Shown here piece after piece: positions 42,247 through 51,987 of a DNA stretch of 64,000 bases. How positions within the stretch are numbered: the stretch's first letter is position 1; every line of letters starts with the position of its first letter. Below the pieces are notes generated by a model. It had not been told where the DNA came from. It was given only the letters and a program-made list of their open reading frames with translations, and searched no databases. Position numbers and translations under genes: made by a program. Source of the stretch: Pseudodesulfovibrio nedwellii (lineage in GTDB: Bacteria > Desulfobacterota > Desulfovibrionia > Desulfovibrionales > Desulfovibrionaceae); NCBI RefSeq assembly GCF_027923765.1, contig NZ_AP026709.1, positions 739,501-803,500 of the forward strand. Reading direction: 5' to 3'.

Positions 42247-44493
42247 ATGAATATAGAAAAGAAATTAAAGGGACTTCTGGAACGGGTCAGCTATGCCCGC
42301 GATATCCTTGGTGGCGCCCCCCGACCCGAATTGGATGCCTTTACCACGGAAATCAGCGAGTTCTCCAAAAAAAACAGCGACCTGTCCGAAGAATTGAAAA
42401 ACCGGGCACTGGATTCACTGGATGCTCGATTGATTGCCATGGAATCCGCCATCGACACGCAACTTACGGCCATGGATAAAGTGCGTATCGTTCGCCATCC
42501 TCAACGAGCCTGTCTCAAAGACATCCTTGAAAACGTCTATGACAACTACACCGAAATTGGTGGTCAGGACGAGCACTCCATTGATCCCGGCATGCTCATC
42601 GCCAGAGCGTACATCACTCGGCGTCGTGGCAAAAAAATCATCAATCAGCCGGTTATGGTCGTGGGGCAGGAAAAAGGCCACGGCGAGGAATTCCGCAACG
42701 GCGGATCAATCAAGCCCTGGGGCAACAGCAAGGCTTTAAAGTACATGAAGGTTGCTGCACGGGAACAAATTCCCATCCACGCCTATGTGAACACACCCGG
42801 CTCCTACCCTGTTGAGGATTTCCCCGGTGCCGCCCAGCAAATTGCTGAGAATATTTATGAGATGGCCGGACTTCCTGTCCCCATTATCGCCATCTTCTCC
42901 GAAGGCGGTTCCGGTGGAGCTGAAGCCATCGGTATGGCAGACAAACGCCTGATGCTTTCTCATGGATATTACTCAGTCATTTCTCCCGAAGGGGCTGCAG
43001 CCATTGAAGGCCGCATCCGAGGCTCTCAACGAGCCCCGGTCGAGCTTATAGAATCTTGTGCTCTGGCACAACGCATCACGGCTCAGGACAACCTGAAAAA
43101 CGGTTATATCGATGAAATAATTGAAGAACCACCGCTTGGTGTTCGCGCCGATCATTTCGACTTCTACAAGCAGGTCCGGGAACAAATAGTCCGTGCAACC
43201 GACGAAGTCTCTCTCGGAGTGCGTGGCGTCCGTTTGTTTCGAGCCATGGCTATGCGCCATTTCAAAAGACATACAGACATCATTGTTCGCTGGTCCCTTA
43301 ATGAAACTGCACGTGAACGCCTGATCGCCAAGCGCTTCAAAAAATATCGCAAACTTGCTCAGCATGCTTACAAAGATAATCGATCCTTGATGGACAAGCT
43401 CACCGCGACCAGTTCCGGTATCGTGTCCAACACCTCAAGCCTTCTCATGTACGGATTGGTCAAACCCTTTCGCCAGCGTATCGGTCGCATCGTGGAAGAA
43501 GCGACTGACGAAATTCATGTCGTCACCGGCAAGGTCGATTCCATCGTAAAGACAGCACTCAAGAAAGTGGGCATTAAAGCTGAAGGCGATAAGCAAAAGG
43601 AAATGGAACTGACCGGCCTGTCCACGACACAAGCGACTGAACCGGCAGTGACCAGTGACAACGGCTACATCAGCCCTCAAGCAAATATAGACCGAGAAGT
43701 CACATGCCCGCATGCCTCGAAGCGTGGCTGCCTTGATATCTGGGCCAAAGATCTGTTTACAGACTTTGCCGGTGTCTGCCCTCACTGTGGTTACAACTTC
43801 CCGATGGAATACCAGTGGTATCTCCATAATCTCTTTGACAAAGGCTCCCTACGTGAATTCAATCGCGACATAGCAGCAGGCAACCCTACAAAGTTCCCTA
43901 ACTTCGAGGCACGCTTGGACGCAGCTAAAGAAAAGACTGGCCTGCAATCAAGCTGCATGACCTTCAATGCCAGCCTTGAAGGGATTAACGTCACTTGTGC
44001 CACACTGATCGCCAACTTCCGAGGTGGTTCCGTCGGAGCCGCCGAGGGTGAGAAATTCATTCGCGCTCTGGAACTGGCACAGACAAAACATCAGCCGTTC
44101 CTCGCCTATGTGCACGGCACCGCTGGTATCCGCATTCAGGAAGGCGTTAATGGCCTTATTCAGATGCCCCGCTGTACCATGGCAGTACGCAAATATATCG
44201 AAGAAGGAGGCCTATACATCGTACTGTACGATACCAATTCGTATGCCGGTCCAGTGGCATCCTTCCTTGGATGTTCTCCGTACCAGTACGCAGTCCGTTC
44301 TTCCCGTTTGGGCTTTGCAGGCCCCGGCGTAATCAAGGAAACCACAGGCATCGAAATACCGCCCGACTATCACAACTGCTACAAAGGCCTTTCCCGAGGT
44401 CATATTCAAGGCGTGTGGAGCCGTAAAGACATTCGTAAAAACTTGCATCAGGCCTTCCTGACAATTGGTGGACGCAACCTCTATTACAGGTAA
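42247..44493 (+). CDS. Fused acetyl-CoA carboxylase carboxyltransferase (AccA-AccD order)
   Basis: A 748-residue fusion. The N-terminal part (about 1-400) is AccA-like (RRGKKIINQPVMVVGQEKGHG, IAIFSEGGSGGAEAIGMADKRLMLSHGYYSVISPEGAAAI). After a linker the C-terminal part is AccD-like, with a zinc ribbon (CPHASKRGC and CPHCGY, about 487-517) and PFLAYVHGTAGIRIQEGVN. It moves the carboxyl group from biotin to acetyl-CoA to give malonyl-CoA for fatty acids. The start at 42247 was preferred over one inside the biotin carboxylase gene. Confidence 0.9.
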   Translation: MNIEKKLKGLLERVSYARDILGGAPRPELDAFTTEISEFSKKNSDLSEELKNRALDSLDARLIAMESAIDTQLTAMDKVRIVRHPQRACLKDILENVYDNYTEIGGQDEHSIDPGMLIARAYITRRRGKKIINQPVMVVGQEKGHGEEFRNGGSIKPWGNSKALKYMKVAAREQIPIHAYVNTPGSYPVEDFPGAAQQIAENIYEMAGLPVPIIAIFSEGGSGGAEAIGMADKRLMLSHGYYSVISPEGAAAIEGRIRGSQRAPVELIESCALAQRITAQDNLKNGYIDEIIEEPPLGVRADHFDFYKQVREQIVRATDEVSLGVRGVRLFRAMAMRHFKRHTDIIVRWSLNETARERLIAKRFKKYRKLAQHAYKDNRSLMDKLTATSSGIVSNTSSLLMYGLVKPFRQRIGRIVEEATDEIHVVTGKVDSIVKTALKKVGIKAEGDKQKEMELTGLSTTQATEPAVTSDNGYISPQANIDREVTCPHASKRGCLDIWAKDLFTDFAGVCPHCGYNFPMEYQWYLHNLFDKGSLREFNRDIAAGNPTKFPNFEARLDAAKEKTGLQSSCMTFNASLEGINVTCATLIANFRGGSVGAAEGEKFIRALELAQTKHQPFLAYVHGTAGIRIQEGVNGLIQMPRCTMAVRKYIEEGGLYIVLYDTNSYAGPVASFLGCSPYQYAVRSSRLGFAGPGVIKETTGIEIPPDYHNCYKGLSRGHIQGVWSRKDIRKNLHQAFLTIGGRNLYYR

Positions 44494-44516
44494 CTTTCAC
44501 CCACATATGTTCTGCA

Positions 44517-44551
44517 TAAGGCAGTCTCCTCGGAGGCTGCCTTTTTTATTT
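44517..44551 (+). terminator. Rho-independent terminator
   Basis: AAGGCAGTCTCC pairs with GGAGGCTGCCTT around TC, followed by TTTTTATTT, 25 bases after the carboxyltransferase stop. Confidence 0.85.
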
Positions 44552-44692
44552 CAAATCTAAAATATAACAACACTGTAACGTGGAGGTAACACCCATTTTG
44601 CCGGAGGGTGTATTTAAAACACTGGCCGTACTCGTTTACTAGTTATAATTCCTGCATATTTATCTACACAGGCTCAACATGCGAGAAACGCC

Positions 44693-46978
44693 ATGCTTCC
44701 AGAAAAGATCAAAGCCTTATTTACAGATAAAACAGAGGATGCAATGCACCAGGAACTCCCTGAGTATGTACTGACAGATTTTAACTTAGACACAATTCAT
44801 ACTCAAACGCTGGTTCTCATTACAATCAGAGAGTATTTTACACTCCGAGAAATGTACGGCCAAGGTTTTGTCGATCGTTTGGAAAAAGAACTCAGGACAT
44901 CCCTGTATCAAACAGCAAAAAACAACAAAACTACCACGATCCAGACTCATAAAGTTGGTCCTGGTGTTACCGCCTTCCTCGTCCTGCAAGACAGCAATCC
45001 TGCCGATATTGCTTACGGATACAAAGTTCAGGCTCGTATTGCTCTTGAAGGTATAATGCTCCGTCATACGGGCATTGGCATTGATCTTGGAATGGGATTC
45101 GCCTCGGTACCATGTCACCAAAAGGATAGTTGCACTACGATTATCGCACAAGCTCTCAAAGACGCTCGACGCATGGAAAGCCGACCGTTAGACATGAATG
45201 CTCTCTCCATCAGCTCTCGTTTCAATACGATTCTCACGCAAAAATTGATATCAGCTCATTATCAACCGATTTATGATTTTCGCACCAGCACGACCTTGGG
45301 CTGGGAAGCTCTTGCTCGTGGACCAGAAGGATCTTCGTTCCGTTCCCCCTTTATGCTTTTTGAAACGGCTGAAGAACTTGGTCGCCTTTTTGCCTTGGAA
45401 AAACTCTGTCGAGAAGCCGCTGTCAAAAATATAGGTACATTGTCAGATAATCAAAAACTTTTCTTAAACATCCACCCGAAGACCATGGCCGACCCTCTTT
45501 TCTCTCCCGGTCATACGCTCGAACTTTTAGAAAAGGCCAACCTGACCGCGGATAATATCGTTTTCGAGATTACCGAACGCCATAGCGTTCAAGACTTTGA
45601 TCTTTTTTACCGAGCATTGGACCATTACCGCAATCAGGGCTTTCAAATCGCCGTGGACGATGCCGGAGCAGGTTATGCAGGATTATCACTCATTGCTGAA
45701 CTTCAGCCGGATTACATCAAACTTGATAAATCACTCATCGACGACATCCATAAAGATCCGGTAAAACGCGCACTGGTAGAAACCACTGTCACTTTTGCCG
45801 ACAAGATCGGTTCTCGTATTATTGCTGAGGGGATTGAATACAAAGCACAGGCAATTTGTCTCAAAGATATTGGTATTCACTGCGGCCAAGGGTACTTTCT
45901 TGCAAAACCCACGTATCCCAAACCACAGGTCAGCGACGAATGCAAAAACCTAAAAGCCGTCCGTGACATTTCATCCAACATCACTTGTTCTCGACCAATC
46001 GGTGATTTGGCACAGGCCCCGCATGCCGAGAAGCTGGACTGCAAAGTTTCACAGGTGGATGAATTTTTCAGAAAAAACAATCAGTTCAGCAATATCGTCG
46101 TGGTTGAAGATGACATCCCCAAAGGTATTCTCATGGAATATCACCTTAACCGTCAGCTTTCATCCCAGTATGGAATTGCCCTGTACCACAAACGGTCCAT
46201 TGTTTCGATTATGGACGACAAACCACTTGTGGTTGATATGGAGACCCCCGTTGAGCAAGCCGCACGCTCTGCAATGCAACGAGAACACTTCAAGACCTAC
46301 GATGATCTTATCGTCACCAAAAAAGGAAGACTCTACGGAGTCGTCACGGTTCAGGCTCTCCTAAACGCACTGGCTGAGATACAGGTTGAAATGGCCAAGG
46401 GGACCAACCCTCTAACCGGCCTGCCAGGAAATGTCGCAATTGAACAGGAAGTAGAACGACGTATTAAGCAAAATGAAAGCTTCAGCATCATATACGGCGA
46501 TCTTGATCATTTCAAAGTGTACAATGACACCTACGGATTCAAGAACGGTGACAGAATCATCAAGTTGGCGGCGGACATCATGTCATGGGCCATGCAAAAA
46601 CACGCCCCACAGGATGCCCAACTCTGTCACATAGGCGGCGATGACTTTGTACTCATCACTACACCGGAATCTGTCAGTAGAATATGCACATCCATTACCC
46701 GCTGTTTCGCACGGTTGGTTAACCAATGCTATTGCGCAGAAGATCGGGCACGAGGCTGGATCAAAGCCAAAGGAAGAGATGGTAAAGAACGGGAATACCC
46801 ATTGGTTACCATCTCTCTCGGTGTCATTGAAGTTTTTGGCAAATGCTCGCTCATGGAGATTGGGGAACGGGCCGCGCACATAAAAAAATACGCGAAGACC
46901 ATTCCCGGAAACTCCGTGGCCATTGATCGACGCTCCGCTATCGGAAACGAGTCAACAGTTCTTATCGAGCAGGAATAA
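44693..46978 (+). CDS. EAL-CBS-GGDEF cyclic-di-GMP signalling protein
   Basis: A 761-residue protein without membrane segments. An N-terminal region (1-170) of unknown type precedes an EAL phosphodiesterase domain (about 180-420; WEALARG at 204, EITERHS, DDAGAGYAG where active enzymes have DDFGTG, then KLDKSLID). Tandem CBS domains (about 425-570) follow, then a GGDEF domain (about 580-755) with the signature GGDDF. Hydrolysis of c-di-GMP may be weakened by the DDAGAG change. CBS domains often sense adenine nucleotides. Confidence 0.88.
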   Translation: MLPEKIKALFTDKTEDAMHQELPEYVLTDFNLDTIHTQTLVLITIREYFTLREMYGQGFVDRLEKELRTSLYQTAKNNKTTTIQTHKVGPGVTAFLVLQDSNPADIAYGYKVQARIALEGIMLRHTGIGIDLGMGFASVPCHQKDSCTTIIAQALKDARRMESRPLDMNALSISSRFNTILTQKLISAHYQPIYDFRTSTTLGWEALARGPEGSSFRSPFMLFETAEELGRLFALEKLCREAAVKNIGTLSDNQKLFLNIHPKTMADPLFSPGHTLELLEKANLTADNIVFEITERHSVQDFDLFYRALDHYRNQGFQIAVDDAGAGYAGLSLIAELQPDYIKLDKSLIDDIHKDPVKRALVETTVTFADKIGSRIIAEGIEYKAQAICLKDIGIHCGQGYFLAKPTYPKPQVSDECKNLKAVRDISSNITCSRPIGDLAQAPHAEKLDCKVSQVDEFFRKNNQFSNIVVVEDDIPKGILMEYHLNRQLSSQYGIALYHKRSIVSIMDDKPLVVDMETPVEQAARSAMQREHFKTYDDLIVTKKGRLYGVVTVQALLNALAEIQVEMAKGTNPLTGLPGNVAIEQEVERRIKQNESFSIIYGDLDHFKVYNDTYGFKNGDRIIKLAADIMSWAMQKHAPQDAQLCHIGGDDFVLITTPESVSRICTSITRCFARLVNQCYCAEDRARGWIKAKGRDGKEREYPLVTISLGVIEVFGKCSLMEIGERAAHIKKYAKTIPGNSVAIDRRSAIGNESTVLIEQE

Positions 46979-46988
46979 GAGCTTAGTC

Positions 46989-48671
46989 TTACCGTGTCAG
47001 TTTACGAAACTTAAGACGATGAGGTTGGCTGGCATCCGCGCCGAGACGCTTTTTCCTGTCAGCGTCATAGTCGCTGTAGTTCCCTTCCACCATGACCACT
47101 TTGGAATCCCCCTCAAAGGCAAGAATATGCGTGGCTACACGGTCCATGAACCAACGATCATGGCTGATAACCAACACACAACCGGCGAAGTTCTCCAGAC
47201 CATCTTCCAAAGCACGCATGGTATTTACGTCCAGATCATTGGTTGGTTCATCAAGAATCAGAACGTTCGCACCGGATTTCAACATCTGGGCCATATGGAC
47301 TCTATTCCGCTCACCACCCGACAGGATATCAACAGATTTCTGCTGATCCTGACCAGCAAAATTGAAACGGGAGCAATAGGCTCGAGCATTCATTTCACGG
47401 TCTCCAAGTTTGATAAACTCGGCCCCACCGCTGATGATCTCGTATACGCTTTTACCCGGTGTCAAAGAGTTACGATTCTGGTCGGCATAAGCCAACTCAA
47501 CTGTAGCTCCGATAGTCATAGTGCCTGAGTCAGGTTGCTCATCGCCTACAATCATCTTGCACAACGTGGATTTACCCGCGCCATTAGGACCGATAATACC
47601 GACAATGGCATTGGGAGGCAGTATGAAGTTCACATCTTCCATAAGCAACTTGTCGCCCATGGATTTGGAAACATTCTCAGCCACGATGACCTGTTTACCA
47701 AGATGCGGTCCCGGTGGAATGTAAATTTGCAGATCATCTGCCAGACGTTCACTTTCATGGCTGATCATGGATTCATACGCGTTAATACGCGCCTTGGACT
47801 TGGCCCGACGTCCCTTTGGAGACATGCGAATCCATTCCAATTCTCGTTGTAAAGTCTTTTGACGATCCTCTTCCTGCTTGCCTTCCTGAGAAAGTCGATT
47901 CTGTTTCTGATCCAGCCAAGAAGAATAGTTGCCCTTCCAAGGAATACCACGACCACGATCAAGTTCCAAAATCCAACCAGCCACATTGTCGAGAAAATAC
48001 CTATCATGAGTTACGGCAATGACGGTGCCTGGGAAGCTGGACAGAAATTGTTCCAACCAGGCAACTGAATCTGCATCAAGATGGTTGGTAGGTTCGTCCA
48101 ACAGCAAAATATCCGGCGACTGAAGCAACAGACGACACAAGGCCACACGACGTTTTTCACCACCAGAAATCACGGATACAGATGTGTCGCCCGGAGGGCA
48201 CCGCAAGGAATCCATGGCCATTTCGAGCTTGGAATCAATATCCCACGCGCCCTTGGCATCCATGAGTTCCTGCACTTTGCCCTGCTTCTCGATGAGAGCA
48301 TCCATCTCGTCGGCTTCCATGGGTTCTGCAAACTTTTCGTTGATCTCGTTATATTCACGGATAATATCCATGATTTCGCCAACACCTTCTTCAACCACTT
48401 CACGAACTGTGCGCTCTTCGTGCTGAAGCGGTTCCTGTTCAAGATAGCCAACAGTAAATCCGTCCTTGACCTGTACTTCACCTTCAAAAGCGGTGTCCAC
48501 ACCGGCCAAAATCTTCAGCAAGGAAGACTTACCAGAACCGTTCAAACCAAGCACGCCGATCTTGGCGCCATAGAAATAGGAAAGAGAAACATTTTTCAAT
48601 ACTTCCCTTTGCCCGTGACGCTTGGTCACTTGGTACATGGAATAAATTATCTTATCGGGTTCGTTGCTCAT
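46989..48671 (-). CDS. ettA: ABC-F translation factor, EttA-like
   Basis: A 560-residue cytoplasmic ATPase with two ABC domains (Walker A GLNGSGKS near 40 and GPNGAGKS near 360; signatures VISGGEKRRVALCRLL and ILSGGERNRVHMAQML) joined by a linker with the basic P-site tRNA-interaction motif region. EttA gates the ribosome according to ATP/ADP levels. The size and linker fit EttA rather than Uup. It lies 38 bases after the korB-like gene on the same strand. Confidence 0.92.
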   Translation of the reverse strand: MSNEPDKIIYSMYQVTKRHGQREVLKNVSLSYFYGAKIGVLGLNGSGKSSLLKILAGVDTAFEGEVQVKDGFTVGYLEQEPLQHEERTVREVVEEGVGEIMDIIREYNEINEKFAEPMEADEMDALIEKQGKVQELMDAKGAWDIDSKLEMAMDSLRCPPGDTSVSVISGGEKRRVALCRLLLQSPDILLLDEPTNHLDADSVAWLEQFLSSFPGTVIAVTHDRYFLDNVAGWILELDRGRGIPWKGNYSSWLDQKQNRLSQEGKQEEDRQKTLQRELEWIRMSPKGRRAKSKARINAYESMISHESERLADDLQIYIPPGPHLGKQVIVAENVSKSMGDKLLMEDVNFILPPNAIVGIIGPNGAGKSTLCKMIVGDEQPDSGTMTIGATVELAYADQNRNSLTPGKSVYEIISGGAEFIKLGDREMNARAYCSRFNFAGQDQQKSVDILSGGERNRVHMAQMLKSGANVLILDEPTNDLDVNTMRALEDGLENFAGCVLVISHDRWFMDRVATHILAFEGDSKVVMVEGNYSDYDADRKKRLGADASQPHRLKFRKLTR

Positions 48672-48709
48672 TGATACCTCGTTAAAAATGAAAATATGCG
48701 GAACGGTGA

Positions 48710-49540
48710 TTAGGTATACGACTGTACCACCGCTTTCAAGTCGTTTTTGTCGTATTCATGGGCAGCAAGCCTGCCCTGAACGGAAAATACCGGCCGATCA
48801 TTTCGATACAGCACTCCCAACGGGATACGCTCGCCAAATTCGTCGCTCTTTTCCATGGCCACTCCCCAATTGGCCGGATCATGGTCTTCCATGAAATACG
48901 TCCGCTCTTTATACCAAGCAAACGTATTGATCTTATTAAAAGAAACACATGGCTGCAAAATATCCACCAAAGAAAAGCCGGTATGATTGACGGCTTCGGT
49001 GATGACGGCAGCCAGATGATCCGGCTCACCAGAAAATGCTCGCGCTACAAAGCTTGCCTTCATGGACACGGCAGTACTGACTGGGTTGAAGGCTTCTGAC
49101 TGCGCGCCGTTAGGTTGAGCCTTGGTTACATGACCACGCCCAGTTGTCGGACTGGCTTGTCCTTTAGTCAAACCGTAAATCTGATTATTATGCACCAGCA
49201 TGGTTATATCCAGATTGCGCCGGATAGCCGCGAGGAAATGGTTACCCCCTTCACCGTAGGTACAACCATCGCCGGATACACAAATGACCTTCATATCGGG
49301 ATTCGCCATCTTCATGCCCTGCGCCACTGGCAGAGATCGGCCATGTAGGCCGTTAAACATGTGGCAATTAAGATAATGCGGCATCTTGGCAGCCTGTCCA
49401 ATACCAGAAGAAATCATCACCTCGTAAGGCGCAATGTCCATATCCGCTAATGCTTTTTTCAAACTCGAAAGGATGGAAAAATTACCGCATCCGGGACACC
49501 ATGTCGTTTCGAATTGACCGTAATCTTCGATGGTAACCAT
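48710..49540 (-). CDS. korB: 2-oxoacid:ferredoxin oxidoreductase beta subunit
   Basis: A 276-residue subunit carrying thiamine diphosphate. WCPGCGNFSI near the N-terminus and GDGCTYGEGGNHFLAAIRRN with NNQIYGLTKGQASPT mark the TPP fold. With the upstream gene it oxidises a 2-oxoacid (2-oxoglutarate or a branched-chain or aryl relative) to the acyl-CoA and reduces ferredoxin. The start at 49540 overlaps the alpha gene's end by four bases (ATG-TGA type), so translation is coupled. Confidence 0.9.
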   Translation of the reverse strand: MVTIEDYGQFETTWCPGCGNFSILSSLKKALADMDIAPYEVMISSGIGQAAKMPHYLNCHMFNGLHGRSLPVAQGMKMANPDMKVICVSGDGCTYGEGGNHFLAAIRRNLDITMLVHNNQIYGLTKGQASPTTGRGHVTKAQPNGAQSEAFNPVSTAVSMKASFVARAFSGEPDHLAAVITEAVNHTGFSLVDILQPCVSFNKINTFAWYKERTYFMEDHDPANWGVAMEKSDEFGERIPLGVLYRNDRPVFSVQGRLAAHEYDKNDLKAVVQSYT

Positions 49541-49544
49541 ATCT

Positions 49545-51242
49545 CTACTCCATGGTCTTGATGATGTTGTCCAAACCGGCAAGCACATATTCAGGAGTCA
49601 TGGGCCGTCCGTCAAAACGAAGAATATACTCCCGAATCATAAATCCGGTTTCCTGAGCAAGAAGTTTGGCAAACTGACCGGTGGCATTGCCCTCCACGGT
49701 GACGACCATGCCAGATTCCTCCAGATAATCGATAAACGTGTCTTCCAAAAGCGGCCAAACCTGTTTAAAATGCAACACACCAATGTTCTTGCTAAAACCG
49801 GCTGTATCCATGGCGTCCAGGCACGCGCCGAGCGTGGAACCCCATGAAACAAGCAAAATGTCCGGCTTATCATCACCATAATAATCGGGTTCAATCACTT
49901 CATCCCAAAGGCCGTATTCCTTGTTCAACCGCTTGGTGTTTTGCATCATTCGGTTGAAGCCATCCTCGGTGATTTTCGTATTCTCATCGTGCTCATGAGA
50001 ATCTGCCCGTACCAATGCCTTGGTTGAACCCGGCACCAATCGGGGGGACACACCATCTTCTGTCAACTGATAGCGCTTGTAGTCATCCACATCGGTATCA
50101 AGCATTGGGCGAGCTGTTTGTGGTAAATTATCAATGTCAAACGGCTCCAAAGAACGATAGGAATCTGCCAAATATTGATCGGATAAAATAAAAACCGGGG
50201 TTTGAAACTTCTCGGCCAGATCAAAGGCCCTGTGTGTCAGATAAAAACATTCTTCTGGGTCTGCCGGAGCAAATACGGCTCGTGGGAATTCACCGTGCCC
50301 TGCATAGAGGACCAGATTGAGATCACCTTGCTCGGTTCGAGTCGCCATGCCTGTCGCTGGTCCGGGTCGTTGAACCACGACACAAACCAATGGCATTTCA
50401 GAAACACCGGCCAAACTCACGCCTTCAACCATGAGCGCAAAACCGCCGCCCGATGTGGTAACGATGGCCCTTGCACCGGCAAAGGATGCACCGACAGCCA
50501 TGTTCACGGCCGCGATCTCATCTTCAACCTGCTCATACACCAAACCAAGCGGCCCGCCTTTCTCGATGAGTGACATGGCAACCGTCGTAGCAGGTGTCAT
50601 GGGGTAAAATGACAAAAAGTTACACCCTGCAGCCACGGCTCCGAGCGCGATGGCCTCATTACCGTTAACCATAATCTGTTTGCCATTTTCTTCAGGGGGC
50701 GCAAGACAAGGAAAATCATACTTTTGCGAGGCCACCCAAGCGTATGCCGCTTGCAACACCTCAATATTGGCCTGCACCACTTCATCGCCCTTCTTGGCAA
50801 ATATCTCGGCCAAAAGTTGTTCCAAAATCTTCACATCATGACAGACAACCGCACCAAGAACACCAAGAGCTACTGTATTATAAAATAAAGATTTGGACGC
50901 CAATTCCTTAAAAGGAATACGTAAGGCGTTGAAACTCTCCGTGTCGATATCATCACCAGCGACCACTATTGCATCAGGATTAAGCCTTGCCTGATGCAAC
51001 TCCAAAGTCTCGGCATTCAGGGCCACCAATATGTCTATGGCCTCAGTAGGACCGACAATAGGATCTGGACCAAGTCTGATGGCGAAGGTGTTATGACCGC
51101 CACGAACCCGTGACATGTATTTCTGATTGACCAACAAATGGTAGCCGGACCGCGTGACGCCCTTGGACAAAAGACGACCTATGGTGGCCAATCCCTGTCC
51201 TGCAGCGCCGCCGATGACGATATTGATGCTTGTGTCTGCCAT
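49545..51242 (-). CDS. korA: 2-oxoacid:ferredoxin oxidoreductase, fused gamma-alpha subunit
   Basis: A 565-residue protein with a gamma-type domain (1-190; GGAAGQGLATIGRLLSKGVTRSGYHL) fused to an alpha-type domain (about 205-565; NGNEAIALGAVAAGCNFLSFYPMTPAT, EDEIAAVNMAVGASFAGARAIVTTSGGGFALM). The fused gamma-alpha layout is typical of KorA in many bacteria. The ATG at 51242 has GAGGAAATT upstream; longer readings run back into the ferritin gene. The exact 2-oxoacid is not readable from the sequence. Confidence 0.9.
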   Translation of the reverse strand: MADTSINIVIGGAAGQGLATIGRLLSKGVTRSGYHLLVNQKYMSRVRGGHNTFAIRLGPDPIVGPTEAIDILVALNAETLELHQARLNPDAIVVAGDDIDTESFNALRIPFKELASKSLFYNTVALGVLGAVVCHDVKILEQLLAEIFAKKGDEVVQANIEVLQAAYAWVASQKYDFPCLAPPEENGKQIMVNGNEAIALGAVAAGCNFLSFYPMTPATTVAMSLIEKGGPLGLVYEQVEDEIAAVNMAVGASFAGARAIVTTSGGGFALMVEGVSLAGVSEMPLVCVVVQRPGPATGMATRTEQGDLNLVLYAGHGEFPRAVFAPADPEECFYLTHRAFDLAEKFQTPVFILSDQYLADSYRSLEPFDIDNLPQTARPMLDTDVDDYKRYQLTEDGVSPRLVPGSTKALVRADSHEHDENTKITEDGFNRMMQNTKRLNKEYGLWDEVIEPDYYGDDKPDILLVSWGSTLGACLDAMDTAGFSKNIGVLHFKQVWPLLEDTFIDYLEESGMVVTVEGNATGQFAKLLAQETGFMIREYILRFDGRPMTPEYVLAGLDNIIKTME

Positions 51243-51263
51243 AATTTCCTCGTGGCTGTGACC

Positions 51264-51296
51264 GAAAAAAACCGGAAGGAATAAGTTCCCTTCCGG
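51264..51296 (-). terminator. Terminator of the ferritin gene
   Basis: On the minus strand CCGGAAGGGAA pairs with TT-CCTTCCGG and is followed by TTTTTTTCGG. It lies between ferritin and the korA start. Confidence 0.8.
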
Positions 51297-51313
51297 CACG
51301 TTGCTCTTAAGTC

Positions 51314-51820
51314 TTACGCGTTTGCCGGAGGTGTAAAGACCCGAGTGGCCAGATCTCGATCCAGCATGAACAGCCCACCGCCGTCGCCGACCATTTTCAT
51401 CTTGCCGACGATGTCGCCCACGGTGTCTTCTTCTTCCACCTGCTCGGCGATGAACCATTGTAGGAAGATGCCTACGGCATGATTTTTTTCTTCAACAGCC
51501 AGATTGGCCAAATCATTAATCCGAGCGGTAACACCCTGCTCGTGGCTCAAAGCTTCCTCAAAAGCAGCCAACGGAGATTCCCACGAATACTCAGGTGCTT
51601 CGATGGTGCCAAGTTTTGCATGCCCGCCAGCTTCGTTGATGTAATCAAAGAACTTCATGGCGTGGAACATTTCTTCCTGATACTGCGCGTACATCCATTT
51701 GGAAATACCGGACATTCCCACCTGAGAAAAATGGGAAGACATGGAAAGATAGATATGAGCGGAGTAAATTTCCCAATTCATCTGCGCATTGAGCGCATCT
51801 TCCATTTTTTCACTGAGCAT
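51314..51820 (-). CDS. ftnA: Non-heme ferritin
   Basis: 168 residues of the classical ferritin fold that oxidises and stores iron in a 24-mer. The di-iron ligands are in helices LNAQMNWEIYSAHIYLSMSSHF, QEEMFHAMKFFDYINEAGG and AEQVEEEDTVGDIVGKM. No heme-binding Met of bacterioferritin is obvious. A Fur box lies 77 bases upstream of the start, so expression responds to iron. It is a single-gene unit with its own terminator. Confidence 0.92.
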   Translation of the reverse strand: MLSEKMEDALNAQMNWEIYSAHIYLSMSSHFSQVGMSGISKWMYAQYQEEMFHAMKFFDYINEAGGHAKLGTIEAPEYSWESPLAAFEEALSHEQGVTARINDLANLAVEEKNHAVGIFLQWFIAEQVEEEDTVGDIVGKMKMVGDGGGLFMLDRDLATRVFTPPANA

Positions 51821-51896
51821 AACTTACGTCTCCTTGGCTTTGTTATCGTCTTGACTCCGAGCGTATGATCATTCGTCGCTCGTCACGTACACAAGA

Positions 51897-51915
51897 CACA
51901 ATGATAATCATTGTG
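51897..51915. promoter_or_regulatory. Fur box upstream of ferritin
   Basis: CACAATGATAATCATTGTG is a perfect palindrome (9-1-9) that matches the 19-base Fur consensus at 15 positions, with the central AATGATAATCATT identical. It lies 77 bases before the ferritin start and beyond the 3' end of recD2, so ferritin is the target. Confidence 0.85.
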
Positions 51916-51987
51916 AATGAAAAAACCAGTGTATAATCCACTATTTTTTCAATTGTTTTGCAACTGAGAAAAACACCGAAACAGAGG

